Source of the DNA: Kappaphycus alvarezii
Taxonomy: Eukaryota > Rhodophyta > Florideophyceae > Gigartinales > Solieriaceae
Assembly (NCBI GenBank): GCA_002205965.3
Contig: NADL03000591.1
Coordinates: forward strand, 124,001 to 188,000
Length of the DNA stretch: 64,000 nt
Direction: 5' to 3'
The notes beneath the pieces were generated by a model. That model saw only the letters and a list, made by a program, of their open reading frames with translations. It had not been told where the DNA came from and ran no database searches. A program made the translations under genes and the position numbers. The number at the start of each line of letters is the position of its first letter. Position 1 is the first letter of the stretch. Positions 11,441 to 24,398 of the stretch are shown in pieces.

Positions 11441-12075
11441 AGGGGACATGGAGAAATTGAACTTTTGGGGGTGTCTTATGGCAACAGTCAGGAGTGTGCA
11501 CTCCAGAAACATCATAACGTAAGACAGGCCGAGGCAAAATTATATGCCCAGGAGGCATGACTGCACCAAATTGAATTATGCCCAGGGAAAAATTGTTACG
11601 CAAAAGGGCTCATGATGGTGCCGGCGCAACATGTCTTGCTGTGACAACACAGCACCTGTGAGAGCTCAACAGGAATGCCCAGGTATTTTCTGATATTATT
11701 CCAGTACGAAATGGTACTATATCCACTGGATTTAACTTTTATGGTGGCCTAGCTTCACACTGCACTGCGCTGTACTTTTACATACAATTCAGAGGGGCTA
11801 CAAAAAGTCTATATAAGGGCTTGCGTACCGATTAGTGGAGCAATCCAAGACAAGATTCATCAGACATGAGACAGAAGAAGCAAACACTTGTTCCTACCGC
11901 AATAGCAAAAAGGGGGAAACCAACCCGTCAACCTCAACGGCCAGTAGTCGTGCTAGCCATTTTATGCTCGGCTTTTAGGGCTTACAGTAGACTTCCACCA
12001 CCAACCTTGCTGCATGCTACACGTGTCATACCTTTTGGGCTGTGATACTACAAAAATATCATATCAAAAGCCCTG
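11441..12075. other. No supported gene
   Basis: AT-rich spacer between the short tandem repeat and the Tc1/mariner remnant. Nothing recognisable. Confidence 0.5.
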
Positions 12076-13443
12076 TGAAAGCTCTTTCAATTCATTCAAA
12101 GTTTTTGGAAACAGTAAAGGACATGAGCGTAATTTATTAAAAACTGACTTAGGACTGATCAAGAATAAAAGATTGTGTATTTAAAAAGCACTACGCGTAC
12201 AATGCTATCTTCAATACTTTGCTTCCGCACCCTGAAAAGCTATAATTGCTATTCACCGGCGCTATTGCAGTACTGTATGCGGCACTGCATACTGTCAATG
12301 AGCGCTTGAAGGAAAGTTTCTTCAACCGTGTCCCATTCGCTGAAAAATGACTCTTTCAGCTTCTTGATGCCACCAAACTCGCCCTAGTTGCGATAAACAC
12401 CCGTGTCAGAAGTGCTCAAATATTTGCAATCGGACTAAAGTCTGGTAATCTGCTAGAGCAGTCGGATAGATCAACATTTCAGATCTTCAATCAACTCCTA
12501 AAATTTTGAGATACATGTATGGGGAGATTTACCTCTTCAAATTTCCATGATTTGCTGTGTGTAGTAGGTGCTCAGTGTAGTAAATGATCGTGCGGTTGCT
12601 AGGTGTACGTTTTAGAGCCTTTGTAACCATTCATTACCAGTAAAGGACTTTTTCTCAATGTAAGAGAAGCAACGCCAAAACATGATCCTTCCGAACCTAT
12701 TCTGACCCGTCAAAAAGTCGCTTTTCAGAGTCATTCTCGTGCCAATATGAACCATAACCATCAAGGACATCGAAGTTGAAGTACTTGTCATCTGAAAAAG
12801 TTACTCTACGAAATTCAGTAGGGCTCAACATTGCGGGCATTGTAGCCCATTTAAGCAATTTTTGTGATGCTGACTGGGGCAAATGTCCGCTTCATCTTCT
12901 TTTGCACAAAATAATTCTCCACCTTCAGTGCACGACAGATAGTGAAAGTTGAAAAATCCGATTTGAGATAATGTTTTAAAGCAACAGTGCTCTTTCATGT
13001 GGTTAGAGCTTACTGAAAGAGCCATAGCTCAAGATTATGATTCATCTTTTGATGTCTCCCCCTCCTTTTTTGAAATTTTGGAACTTCGGACTTTCAAGTA
13101 GTTTTGCGAATTCTCGGTGGCCCTTTTTTCACAATGCAGATGCAATATTGAGCCAATCTCCTTTTCCGTCAAATTATTCCCAAGCGGCATTCTGTGGCGA
13201 TATTTGTGTCTTCAGATGAGATGGAATGAATTTGTATTGGTGCTTTCTGCACTGTTTTTGTGGTTGTGAAGTATGAACCTGGCGGATCTATGAAAAACGC
13301 CCAGGAGTTTAATAATTCTGACTCACTGTGAAAAGCTTTTTATAGGTTTCTTTAAAAAACCTCGTAAAGTGGGCCCATTTTCAAGTGGGATCATTTTCAG
13401 GTGGGATAATTTTCAAATGGGTCAAATATTGACAGAGCTTTCA
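12076..13443 (-). mobile_element. Tc1/mariner-type DNA transposon remnant
   Basis: The minus strand keeps successive pieces of a Tc1-like transposase: VQKKMKRTFAP near 12890, VTFSDDKYFNFD and GYGSYWHEN near 12750-12800 (compare the family's FSDEKKFNLDGPDG-x2-YWHD around the second catalytic Asp), then LPDFSPIANI near 12440 (family SPDLNPIENLW, third catalytic position), then GGIKKLKESFFSEWDTVEET near 12330. The pieces are in different frames with several stops, so it is dead. Near-matching inverted ends lie at 12076-12091 and 13428-13443 (TGAAAGCTCTTTCAAT against ATTGACAGAGCTTTCA), giving 1.37 kb, the usual size of the family. Confidence 0.85.
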
Positions 13444-13934
13444 GTGAAGTACCAATGTGTCCTATTGGGTTGTACTAGTAATGATTGATGGCTGGTCTTA
13501 TAATTTTGAATCGCACTGTATGTACCCACGTAGCCTCTTCTCTCTTTGCGGTATTGTGTCTGTTGTATTTCACCTCACAGACCTTACAGATTTACAAGAA
13601 TTCACTGCATCTACTGTACTGTAGATTCAAACCACTGGTAACCTTACAACCAGGGCTACTAGGCACTTTGATGTCATTAAAATTTCCTTACAGTTCTGAA
13701 CACAGCGTTTGACCCCATTGGTACACTTGGAATAGTTACGAGCGAGTTGCACACTGGGATATTACATCATTTTTTTACCAATCAAAAGTTGCATTGTTAT
13801 CCCATGCCACCTGGACCAATATACTTCTTACATTTTGTCCGAGTATGTCAATTGTGCCGACTTCAATACTGAAAGCGCTACTTACGATAAAGTTAGGGCT
13901 ATATTACGGGAAAATCTTTGAATTTTTGGTTTTG

Positions 13935-14238
13935 TTAGACTGCATTTTCCTTTAGTATGTAGCTATCTTCAGTTCTATATAAACCCGGGTTTGGAGCTAC
14001 CGGCTTAACCCAGCCAGCCTCAACCAAATTTTCAACCACAGTTATATCTAGATCTCCTCGTGTGCGCTTAACAACCCACAGTGTCCCTCCGTCGCACCGG
14101 ATAACGGTTTCAGCATACTCGATTATCCCAACTTAAGAGACGGCTCTATCCGTTCCGGACTCTCTGTAGACCTCTCCGGAGGCTGTTACTTCTGCTCCCC
14201 TATCTTTAACTTCGTCCCTAACGATCTCTGCCGTGTCT
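13935..14238 (-). pseudogene. Coding remnant of an unrecognised protein
   Basis: The minus strand reads as one frame of about 100 codons with a single in-frame stop: pieces include EIVRDEVKDRGAEVTA, GEVYRESGTDRAVS, then ETVIRCDGGTLWVVKRTRGD and VENLVEAGWVKPVAPNPGLY, ending at 13935. The composition is much more protein-like than its AT-rich surroundings. I do not recognise the family and cannot say whether it is host-derived or part of a transposon. It lies between a Tc1 remnant and a long inverted repeat. Confidence 0.5.
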
Positions 14239-14452
14239 CACTTCAACAAAGTAAGGCCTCCGCATAGAGCAGGAAGTTAATAGATTTGAGATTTGTTTCT
14301 ATCAAACCAAAGTGAGATTCTGCTCTTATTCTCTTCATTTTTCGAATGGAGTTCAGCATAGGGTGAATACATGTACAAAATGAAAAGTTGTGCAAGGCTG
14401 AATTGTGCTGATACACGCTCTGATTTTGTTCTTGATCACTCAGTACCCAGCT

Positions 14453-14770
14453 CGATTCTTCATTCCATTGTAGTCGTCTGTGTAGATAATTAAAATCTTG
14501 ATCCCACTGCAGCTAGCTAATTACTCCTGACATTTTGAGGACATAAACAGAAAGCATTGACTAAATCTGATCAAAAGGACAGAATACTACTCTGAAATAC
14601 CCCATTCAAATGCAATAATAGGTTGAAGGTAAGAACAACAGATCCGGAGGAAAGTACTCCACAGAACAATTTACATTACGCATGTGCCCAATTAACTTGT
14701 GATATCAGATCAGTACACAACCAAATAAAAGTAATATTAATCAACTCCTAATAACATGAATACCATAGTG
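14453..14770. repeat. Left arm of a 320-bp inverted repeat
   Basis: The reverse complement of this segment matches 15892-16210 along its whole length with scattered differences (about four bases in five agree by eye). Shared runs include CTATTGCATTTGAATGGGG and TGTCCTTTTGATCAG. The arms enclose 1.1 kb of AT-rich DNA. Confidence 0.85.
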
Positions 14771-15891
14771 GAATAGTTCTACAAGTTAATAGAATATTTT
14801 GAGATCAACATCCCTCCTAAACGTGTCCGCAGCCTTCTTGAAATACTTGTTGTTAATAGCTACTCTTAAAGCTTATAAAATTGTTTATATTAAATTTATT
14901 ATAATTATAATTATATTATCTTTGTGAACAAATATGCCAACATTTACACGGCTCGGCAATGATAGACAGTAAAATTTCCTTTTACCACTCATATTTTACT
15001 AAATAATACTTTACTTTGACGTGCTTCGACATGCGTTCCGCATGTTTCCAATTAATCACACCAATATTTTAACTTAAATGCCACAGTTGGTGTAGTGCAT
15101 AATATTAGAAGATCATTAAAATGCTGCAAACCATTTTAAAAGCATTAAGGTATCAGAGTGGACGGTGGATTGTGTCGGTTGGTTGCAAGGTACCGTCAGG
15201 CTTACAATCGCGACCAGTGAAAATGCGCCTTTTGCGCGCCGCTTTGGCACTTCCACAGTGCGCCTTTGCAGGTCTTTGCGTATTAGTACTGCCTCAACTT
15301 CAGGAATAGCCTGAAGGGGGCAAGGGGGAATGAAGTAAACAGTTGACCAAGGTGTCGCTTTTATTTCGACTAGGTCGCTGCGTAGTGTCTCCAGTAGTTA
15401 CAAAAAGCTCCCAGTATTCTTTGTGGTCCTAGTCTACTTTAACCCTATCCCTACAGTAGTTGCCCTACCTCAGCCGTGTCCCCTGTTGTGGCATGGTCCG
15501 CAGTTCGACTGACAGCTCCAGTAGTGGTGTCCAGTGACATATTACGCCTCATATGACGACGAAACAACCCCTGTCTAGTTCAGTGCTCATCAACAGACGA
15601 GCGAGCCGTTAAAAATAATTATAGAACTGCTCCTATACTCTCACTTGTAGAGTTAAACAGCCCAATTAGCATCAATGCAGTCGATAACTGTAATATAAAT
15701 CATATAGTATATGAAAATAACATAAAACTCATGTTCACAGCCCCGTTATGGTCTCAACCTGGAACAATCTGTCACAGTCGTCTCACTAGCTAGGTCTTTC
15801 GAATTGATATATTGATCTAGGTGAAGCAAATTTATGACGAACTGCAGGGTTTCGATCTCAATATATGCTATAAATTTGCACAACTCGTTTG

Positions 15892-16210
15892 CCATGGTAT
15901 TAATGTTATTAGGAGGTGATTTATGATATTTTTATTTGGGCATGTACTGATCTGAAATCAAAAGTTAATTCAGCACATGCGTTATGTAAGTTGTCCTGTG
16001 GGGTACTTTCTTCCGTATCTCTGGTGGTTTTACCTTAACCTACTATTGCATTTGAATGGGGTATTTCAGATATGGATTGTGTCCTTTTGATCAGGTGGAA
16101 GCTATGGTTTCTATTTACGTCCTCAAAATATTAGTTGTAACTAGCCAGCTACAGTGGGATCAAGAGTTAAATTACCTGCACAGATGATTAGAGTGGAAAG
16201 AACAATCGAG
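15892..16210. repeat. Right arm of the 320-bp inverted repeat
   Basis: Partner of 14453-14770 in opposite orientation. The pair may be two insertions of one repeat family facing each other, or long terminal inverted repeats of a decayed DNA transposon; the 1.1-kb interior shows no transposase. Confidence 0.85.
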
Positions 16211-19200
16211 AGGGGGTACCGGATAGAAAAAAAACCCTGAAAAATCTACCAACACCATAGGCGGGATAGGTTTGGGAAGTCCCAGGGCATGTACCTATTT
16301 CCCTCTTCGAAAATTGATCGCTACTTCCTAGCAGTATCTATCCGCCTTATCTCGCCCAAGATGCAACGGAAATCCTTTTAACCCTCTTACGAAGTACTTC
16401 TCCTGCCCTTTTCGCAGCCACCTGATGTCTATGGCCTCTGAGTGCTATTTTTGTGCCGTTTCTGCTGTTTCCCTTGAATATGCTCCTCCCTAACTTTCCT
16501 CTTCTGCTCTCTCTCCACATCACTTTGCCCCTACTCTAACCATCCACTTATATATGCTTCGGATGTTCTGATTTACTTCTAGAACCTGCGTGATTGCCTG
16601 TTTTCTTCGAATTGCGAATAATATTTTTCTCTTTCACGCTACTTTACTATAACTTATTTCATTTTCAAGTACTCTGAAGTTGGGCCAGCCAAAAAAATGT
16701 ATCCAAGCATTTTTTTTGGATAAAGGACCATTTAAGCAGACTCAAAGCTTTTCCGGAACAAAATGCTTCAAAAGTTGTTTCATATGCTAAATAGTCTCGA
16801 AAACACTTGGAACTATTCATAGGCACGTTATAGAAATAATTAATCACATCAACTACAGGTGTCCAGTTTTGATGCGTTTACTTTGACCATATATCCGACA
16901 AATTCTCCTATAAATTTACTTTCACAGGCGACCCGAGTTCATTCTGGCGCTTCACCTCAATTGAAAAAAAAAGACAGGACACAGCTAGGCGCAGTAGCAA
17001 TTTTGAGTGCTGACATACAATTTTTGTTACCATAGCCAGTTTAATCTCTCTTAAGTTACAAAAGGTGAAATTTTGCCACAGTAAGGGACTTCTGGCGTTT
17101 TTAGTACGTCAATTTCACAGAAATTTCACCCAAAGTTTCGATGTTGTCGTGTTCATCTTTCAATACGCTTTATTGGGCTTCTAGGTTCCCCAGTACATCC
17201 AAAAAGCTTTACGTAATGAAAGTCTTCCGCTCGTAGCTTTTCATGTCTTAATGTACTTTTTTGTAGGTGAAATCTAATTATTCGGATGCAGTATCCTCCA
17301 AGTAGGAGAATCTTCATCCATAGTGCAGGAAATTTAGCCTCAGAAAGGTTCGAAAATCATTTTTGAGATGCCTCTATCAACCGGTTCAATATAAATTGTC
17401 CATATTCTGCCTACAGCATCTGGCATATTCCCTCGCGGAAATTCTTTTACATAATTAAAGAGGCACAGATATTATCTCGCCTGTGGATCAGGGGATTTAA
17501 AGTAGGGACTGTCAATTTTGAGCACCCGTAACGCTTGAAATTTCTCACAAAGAAATAAACCTGAAAATGGAAGGCAGCGGATCTTTTGCAATTATCGCTG
17601 TACTTTTCACCTCCATGCTTTCATTTCTTTTCCATATTCTTCAGCTGTTGAATGAAACTGGAAATATTCTTCAAGATATCACCAGTAGCAGTCGGAATAC
17701 AGGGCAGGAATCCGTTGCGACTTGAACAACAAGAGATAGAAGATTTGGCCATTTTCTATGTGGTTAATTAATTTTTCAGGCTCAAAATGTTGGTACGAAA
17801 ATTTACGGTGTTAAAACAGAACCAAAAACTAAGCCACCAGTAAAAGGTAAGAAAAGATACGGTAACAATTAACATAGAGACAATTAACATAAGAATGAGG
17901 AATAAATAGAGATCAATTTTGCAGTTCAGTACTGGATATATAACGTAGTACTGACATTATCATGTTTAGTCTCACAATTATTTGATTTATCATCTGAAAA
18001 CATTCAAATTTGGCCTCTCTCAGCTCTGCGCCAGCAAGAAAACAGGGTCAAGCTCCGGATTCCAATCTATGCCTATTTTGAGTATTGAAAGTTCACAACT
18101 ACACGGATATCATTAGGAAATCCTTGCCCAGTTACTATCTCGATCTCCTTTTCGTCCCGTGACTTCAGTGAATGTGAGAGTAATTGAAAAATGCTTTCAA
18201 GGATTACTCTCACACTCAAATGGGACTCACAAAGCACATTATAACCAGCTGATTTCAAACTTACTGTCATTGTGATAAATTGCTGGGACCTTAAATTTAC
18301 CATATATGTAGGATAAACGAAAAGCTCGCACACTCAGGGCTTCCTTTGTCGTCTTTGTATCTCTCTGTAAGCCTTCTTGTTTTTGCAAATAGCTTTCCAA
18401 GCAGTTTTTATCCTTTATTCAGACCGCGGGGTTTTATTTAAAACCTTTTTTTATTCTAATGGCCTAATAGATCAGCCTTTTCCCAGATTCAACAGGCATT
18501 GTCCTCTAATGGGAAAAAATTTGACACAATTTTTTAAGCCAAAAATTTCCTCCCTTTTTTTCTTATAGAAGCTTTCAAACCTAAGAAAAATCTACCGAAA
18601 TAAGCTTACCAATAGTTATTAAACTAATTTGAGTCCAAAGAACCTCACTAACTCCTACCATTCTATGGCAACATTTTGTTTCAGTTTCGCACAATTTATT
18701 ATTCATTACCTTAAGGTGAACAATATTTCCAAAATCGGGTAGAGCGATAAAATCGAGATTTTTTTATTTAATGGCATGGGCGCAATTAAATATATTATGA
18801 AATATTTATGGACCCAGAAAAAATATTTGTACTTTTCCACTACAATTATTTTACAGCAAGATACATATGCATCATATTTTTGTTCTCATATGAAGCCATT
18901 CGTGATTTAGGCTCTACAAGGACAAAGTATGCCTCATATTAGGACAACCAAGTGGCAGATAGAAGCTAGTTCTGTAGAGTGCAGACTACACAAAAATGAA
19001 GAAAGGCATCAATTTTTCTTTCCGGATGATGCCTAGTCCTTTTCACAAATATTGATGAGGAGGCGATTATCACAAATACAGTAGATTGTAATGATTGCTT
19101 GTGCAGTAAGCATGGAAATTCAGTGGTATCTGGATGATTTGAAAATAACTTATTCGGTTTTAATTATGCCGATTGTATCAATTATATTATTTTGGAGACT

Positions 19201-20737
19201 ACAATCGTACTGCGTTTACAGATAAAAGCGAGGACAAAAATTCTACACATTTTACGTAAAAATTTAAGCTGTTAAGAAAGATTACATCAAAATGTTTGTC
19301 TAACTCTGAAAAAAAACATGCTTCGTATACTTAAATAAATGCAATAAAGAAGCTATTTTGGGGTATCTGTACTCATAATAAAGTGGAGAAGAAATTAAAA
19401 ACAAAATCGCAAAGCTTTGTGCAAAATACGTTTCGCCAGGCCTAAAATATTTTCCCCATGAGTTGGGGAAGTAGCTACTCTACATCAATTCACGAAGTTT
19501 ACTTCTAGATTTTAATGTATTAATAAGTAGTTGCGGTTTATTCTAAGTTTGTGTCGCTCAAAATACTAAATGAGACATTGCATTCGAAATTGCAAGAGTG
19601 AAATATTTTGCATACAGGAAAGTTACGACGGCTGATTCGAAAGGATGAAACGTTAAAGAACAGTATAAAATATGAAATATAGTAAGGATTTGTCTCTGAA
19701 ATACTAAACTTTGGGCTCCAATTCTTTTGCTTGTAGAAATATTAGTCGAATTTCGTTGAAACATTAACCCAGAAAATTTTTCAGAACTTTGAATTTCATC
19801 TTTTCTAGAGAAAATACAGGTAACTTTACTGCATCAGAAATATTATTCGAGACGAATTATACCGCAACCCAGAATCAATAGCTTTGAAAAACTTCTACCT
19901 CACACATTCTGACGGAAGATCACAAAAAGTGCTGACAAAAAGGGTTGCAGACAAGAATATTTGGGCCATCATTCCTTTTAGATGTTGACTGCTAAGGAAA
20001 TAGTAGCATGTGCTAATAGATATGATTAATACATTTAAGGCGCTGCTCGGAAAATCAGGTGCCCTGTCCGTCTTCGATCCAATCAATTTAGTGGAATAAC
20101 ATCCACTGCCGCTCCTTTATGTCCGCTTCTCGAGATGAATTTGGCGCTCTTGTCCGAATAAAACGGTCACTACAAGTGATTTTAACACCTCTTAGAGTAT
20201 TCTTGGCGGCGAAAGAAATTAAACTGTGTGTCATAACTTCAATCGATCCCAATCTTGAGTATGAAAAGGTAGGCGGGTACTAAGGACTTCAAGCACTAGT
20301 AATCTACTGGTAGAAAGTTAGTATTTCTTGACTATCACACGTATTTGCCCTAATGCCAGGGATTGAGCTTTTCTCTGGTAAAAAATGTTAGTTACGAACA
20401 ATAAAAAATGACCGAGGAACTTCAAGGCTACGCACACAAAAGTGGAATTTTCAGTTTAGGTACCCCGTAAAGAGATATGAAGTATTGATACCCGCTGATT
20501 TGATTGGTGGATGCAGCCTTCACGTCAGAAGATTCAATACTGATATGACCAAGTGCTGCGTGGATGTGACTTGAGACGTGTTGTGTTTTGGACAGCAGGA
20601 TGCCTCTCCAGAACTTAGTCTTTTGGAATTTGAAGAACCTAATTTCTGCATATCATTGTTGCATTTTTCAAATGACGTTTTGGCTTCCTGCCAATGTGTC
20701 TGGTGATTTACAGAAGAGATGCAAGAAAAAAGAGGGT

Positions 20738-20947
20738 GGTATGAATTCGATGGTTCTCCTCGGATGCTTAGACCATGATGTGAGAACTTCCAGCGAGATT
20801 GGGGTTGAATCTATTTCTGTGTGGCTTGAATCCAGCCACCCCGGTATGAATTCGATGGTTCTCGTCAGATGCGTGTAGCCTGAAGTGAGAACTTCCTATG
20901 AGATTCGGATCGAATCTCCATCTGTTTGACTTGGATTGCCTCCCAAA
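20738..20947 (+). repeat. Two-unit tandem repeat, period about 105 bp
   Basis: ATGAATTCGATGGTTCTC occurs at 20741 and again at 20846, and the following about 85 bp of each unit correspond with differences (TGAGAACTTCC, GAATCT blocks). The first unit is in an open frame beginning at 20588 (+); no protein family is recognised. Confidence 0.8.
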
Positions 20948-21343
20948 ACTTCTGCGGTAATGCAGGTTGATTTGGGGACTTTGCTTGACTTTCGGTGTGT
21001 TTAAGACGCTAGGAGAAATGTAAAAATGGAATTAAGGTGCGATAAAAGCCTACGAGAGAAAAGGCAGCAACTTGTATGCTCTCAAACGGTATCTTCAAAC
21101 AAGCACTATAAACCTAACCACTAAGTCTACAATGATTTTGATACGAATGGAGCAATTAGGACTGTGCTGTTGACTGCACCGTCCTGTCAGCTTCCAATTC
21201 ACAATTGTAGCTCTAACTTTGAAACCAAACCGTGACGAGATCACGATCACAAATTTTTCTCATTTTAATGAAACAGATCTTTCATGTTCTCTATAGCCCC
21301 TTGAAAGAACCTGCAGTCTATACAGTGCTTTCCTACAATATAA

Positions 21344-21900
21344 GTGCACCTCTCCCCTCGAACTCATAGTTACTCGCCCATTTCCTCAATTCAATCCTCC
21401 AGTTCGCTTTTGTTTCAACGTAAACAGATCCATAAAACAAACTGCTGCCTCCCACCTTCCCATCAGCCATTTTCCCCATTCTCAAGTATCGTGAATTATA
21501 ACCACCCTATAGCTCTACTCACCTTCCAAATTTCAACAACCTCTCCTTCACCTCCGCCCTTGAAGGCATATCCACTGCAACCCACTCCCTCTCAACATAG
21601 ATCCCTGTCGCCACTAATACCTTCCTCATATTTCCTCCAAGCTTTTCTCACTGGCAAGCCTCTCCACCAAGACCACCAAGAAGCAATAAAATACCCCGTC
21701 GTACCCTAAACATTCTCCACCCTCATCCTCGTGACCCTTTAACTCTTTTTCCCTCTCCCTACTTAAACCAAACATCTTTCCCCCATAGAGTTACTACCAC
21801 TTCCACTCCCTCCCTACTCAATGGTCTGAAAACCCTGACCACCTCCTCTACCATAAAATCCACGCCAAAAACCTCTCCCCTTGGACCTTATTTGGACTAA
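21344..21900 (+). repeat. Pyrimidine-skewed low-complexity tract
   Basis: About 550 bp in which the plus strand is dominated by C, T and A with very few G, including many CCTCC, CTTCC and CCACC words. The 121-codon open frame inside it (21344-21709) is Ser/Pro-rich as expected from the composition and is not called as a gene. Confidence 0.6.
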
Positions 21901-22639
21901 AACTTGAATAAATGTACTATCCTTTATGAAAGTATCATCAAAAAAAAAGAATACCCTCAAACTCCATATCGAGTCATTAAAGCTCTTTCAACAATTCTGT
22001 CGTACGGGATTATGGGAACTGGTTGCATACCAGAAACAGCCTGCACGACAGTTAACAACGTCATTTATGAAGCTGCCTATTCCAATACTTCAGTAACACT
22101 GAAGCAATTATAGTCTCATCATTCATCCACAAGCGAGCCTCGTCCACTACTCTTTTTACATGAGAGAAGGTGCTTTAAATTGCAACGGAAGAGGTCTGAC
22201 AGGCTAATACATCCTTTGCGAGAAGACTAAAATTAGGATACCTGTGTTGTTCGCTCTCCACAACTGAGAAGGATCTGTGCCTCTATTAAAGCATTACGTA
22301 GCTCGAATAAACTGCCCTATCTCATCGTTTTATATATCATCAACACTGTTGTAATCCATAAAATGCTCAAAGAAAAATTATTTAGATTCAACAGCACCTC
22401 GAGCATGACCACGATTGTGCCCTCGATCAGTAATTCTTAAATTTCCACGTAATAAATCCGAGTCTGTTATCACATCTGTATAAAACGAGTATGCAAGACT
22501 TTTTTCAACCTTTCCAACGTCAGAAAAAAAATGCGGTCATATTTCTGCAGCTTACGTAACAGTGTCTGCGTAAGCAGTGAAAGTACCTGATTTTCCACGT
22601 CAATTTATTAACAATATTGAGTACCTCACAATGTTAAAC

Positions 22640-23060
22640 GCCGTCAGGGACTTGCACTATGTCACATATGAATTCCCGGACTTTATTTATGTCAGAGAGC
22701 CACTAATTTGGTTACAAAAGGAATTGAACACTCTTTCCGCTGCTAAAGAAGTTTTGATCATAACGACTTATGATCACCATCGGGTCTCAACGTCGAGTAC
22801 TGGCAATCTAACCATTTCGCCGAGTTCAACTCTGACCTTTTCAAAAAGGTCACGGCGCTTCAATGATGCCCTCATTTAGTTGATAATTATCCTAATGGAT
22901 CCATTCTCTGTCCCAATCAAACTTAAACACTCTTTCATTGCAATATTGACGACATGTACAACACACCGTACGGAGAATGACTTGATAATTGCGGAGCTAT
23001 GCCCATTAGCGATTGAATTTCCTAGCAAATGTGAACTTATTCCTCGAGTAATCTTTTTAC
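22640..23060 (-). mobile_element. hAT-type DNA transposon remnant
   Basis: The minus strand reads RCVVHVVNIAMKECL, then MRASLKRRDLFEKVR, then LPVLDVETRW followed by a degenerate continuation. This is the order of the hAT transposase core: C-x2-H-x-[VL]-N-L-A, the helical region, and the hallmark LDV-x-TRWNST block. Stops interrupt it and the 5' part and the dimerisation domain are not visible, so it is a fragment. The plus-strand open frame 22577-22879 is its shadow. Confidence 0.8.
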
Positions 23061-23531
23061 TAATTTGTAGTTGTCCACTGATGCGTAAATTGTGAATGAG
23101 AGTCCCCCTTAGTCGTTACTCGGTAATGTAGGAATAAGCAGCTCTAATCTTGTGCAAGCAAAAAGTGACGTAATATGTTCATAGGCTTAATTTGATGCTT
23201 GTGGAAACTGCTGACGCAGTATCAATAACGAAATGGTTGGTTACTACGTGGATGTATCGCTGCTGGTAACAGATAATTGCATATTACAAAGTTACGGCAG
23301 AGGGTAAGATGATCAACAGTAACTGCAGCTGTTGCAATGGTTTTGTAGCGAAAAGCTGCTCCCTCACTTGATTATGCATAGATGATATAAAAAAACCTTA
23401 ATTTTTGGTTATTTTTTTGTACTTATGACAAGGAATTTTTAGAAGTCGAATGGATTAGTTGAGTAAGCGAGGCACCCTCGATTCCAGCTCGTATACGCAC
23501 CCCTTATGCGGGAGACCCAATCTGTATGCAA

Positions 23532-23575
23532 CAACCGCGAATATGCATGAAGTGGGGATGCATATTCCGGGGGTT
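23532..23575. repeat. Imperfect palindrome, possible transposon end
   Basis: CAACCGCGAATATGCAT is followed after 9 nt by ATGCATATTC and a G-rich run ending GGTTG, an almost exact inverted copy. The outer end reads CCGGGGGTTGACTGTA, whose complement (TACAGTCAACC...) resembles ends of Tc1/pogo-type elements. The first Tc1 helix-turn-helix remnant on the same strand lies 300 bp away at 23868. Confidence 0.5.
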
Positions 23576-23867
23576 GACTGTAATATCTTATTCCATCTGG
23601 ACCACCGCAGTTTAAACTCTTCTCATTGCTGAATATTACAGCGGTCCACCATTGAATTTTTTTCGGAGTGCAGTCGCTCCCATTGAATGCAAGCAGCTTC
23701 GTGTTGTTCAGTTAGAAATGGCTGTTTTTTATCTTGTAATCTTGCAGATTTACATTGCCATTGAGATAAGATCTTGTTCTGGAAATAGATATTGGATTTT
23801 GTAGCTCATTTTACATCGCGTGTCAGCTTTTTTTGAATTAAAGGCGCCCCGGACCAACCATCCCTAA

Positions 23868-24143
23868 TCATGACGCGTCATCGTCCAGCGGATTATTTGG
23901 TTGTTGCTTGTGGAATAGAATAGCCTGCTTTATCCTAAGAAATGTTCTTATAACATCACAAGACTGCTTGAGTTGTTTCGCTATGAAATGCAGAGAATGA
24001 CCTGCAGTGTGAAGCGCTGAGGCCTTTGATGGCTCACTGGCTGATCGTTGCTTGCTTTTCGGTATTTTTTTGTTTGTTAACTCTTTGGAAAGGTGAAGAT
24101 AGTCGTTTGGCTCACATTGACGGCCATTTTTTGAAGCACGCAA
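23868..24143 (-). mobile_element. Tc1-type transposase N-terminal HTH remnant
   Basis: A 91-codon open frame holds ALHTAGHSLHFIAKQLKQS followed by VIRTFLRIKQ. This follows the pattern of the N-terminal helix-turn-helix of Tc1/mariner transposases (I-x2-L-x2-A-G-x-S-x2-E-I-A-x2-L-x-R-S-x2-V-x2-F). No catalytic domain is visible downstream, so it is a truncated copy. Confidence 0.6.
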
Positions 24144-24358
24144 TTCGAGATAACTCGAAGTCTTGCGAAGGTGGAAAAAAAGGCGGGGTCTTTTGGCTGT
24201 ATTTGCACAGGTGTGCTGTGCAAAAGTCGACCGATTTTTTCATTGGAAGCTACACTACACAGAAATAGAATTCTATAAAAAGACTGTCCTTTTAGTACAG
24301 TTTTAGGAACGGATGATTCGCTTGGTCAGAATTTAAGTTCTCCTATATTGTACCTTAC

Positions 24359-24398
24359 CATACAGTACAGTACTGTACTGTAATACAGGTACAGTGTA
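24359..24398. repeat. TACTG/CAGTA pentamer satellite
   Basis: CAGTACAGTACTGTACTGTA with its flanks forms a self-complementary block. It lies about 400 bp before the LINE-like reverse transcriptase. Confidence 0.8.

Larger units (their letters stand above)
16211..22560. other. AT-rich gene desert
   Basis: Six kilobases without a convincing gene. The only open frame with natural-looking composition is at 18333-18073 (-, 86 codons, KSRDEKEIEIVTGQGFPND), of unknown identity. A two-unit tandem repeat (20738-20947) and a pyrimidine-skewed tract (21344-21900) are listed separately. The rest looks like heavily decayed repeats. Confidence 0.55.

Noticed and set aside
22577-22879. 100-codon plus-strand open frame
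   Set aside because: It lies opposite the hAT transposase remnant, whose minus-strand motifs explain the region.
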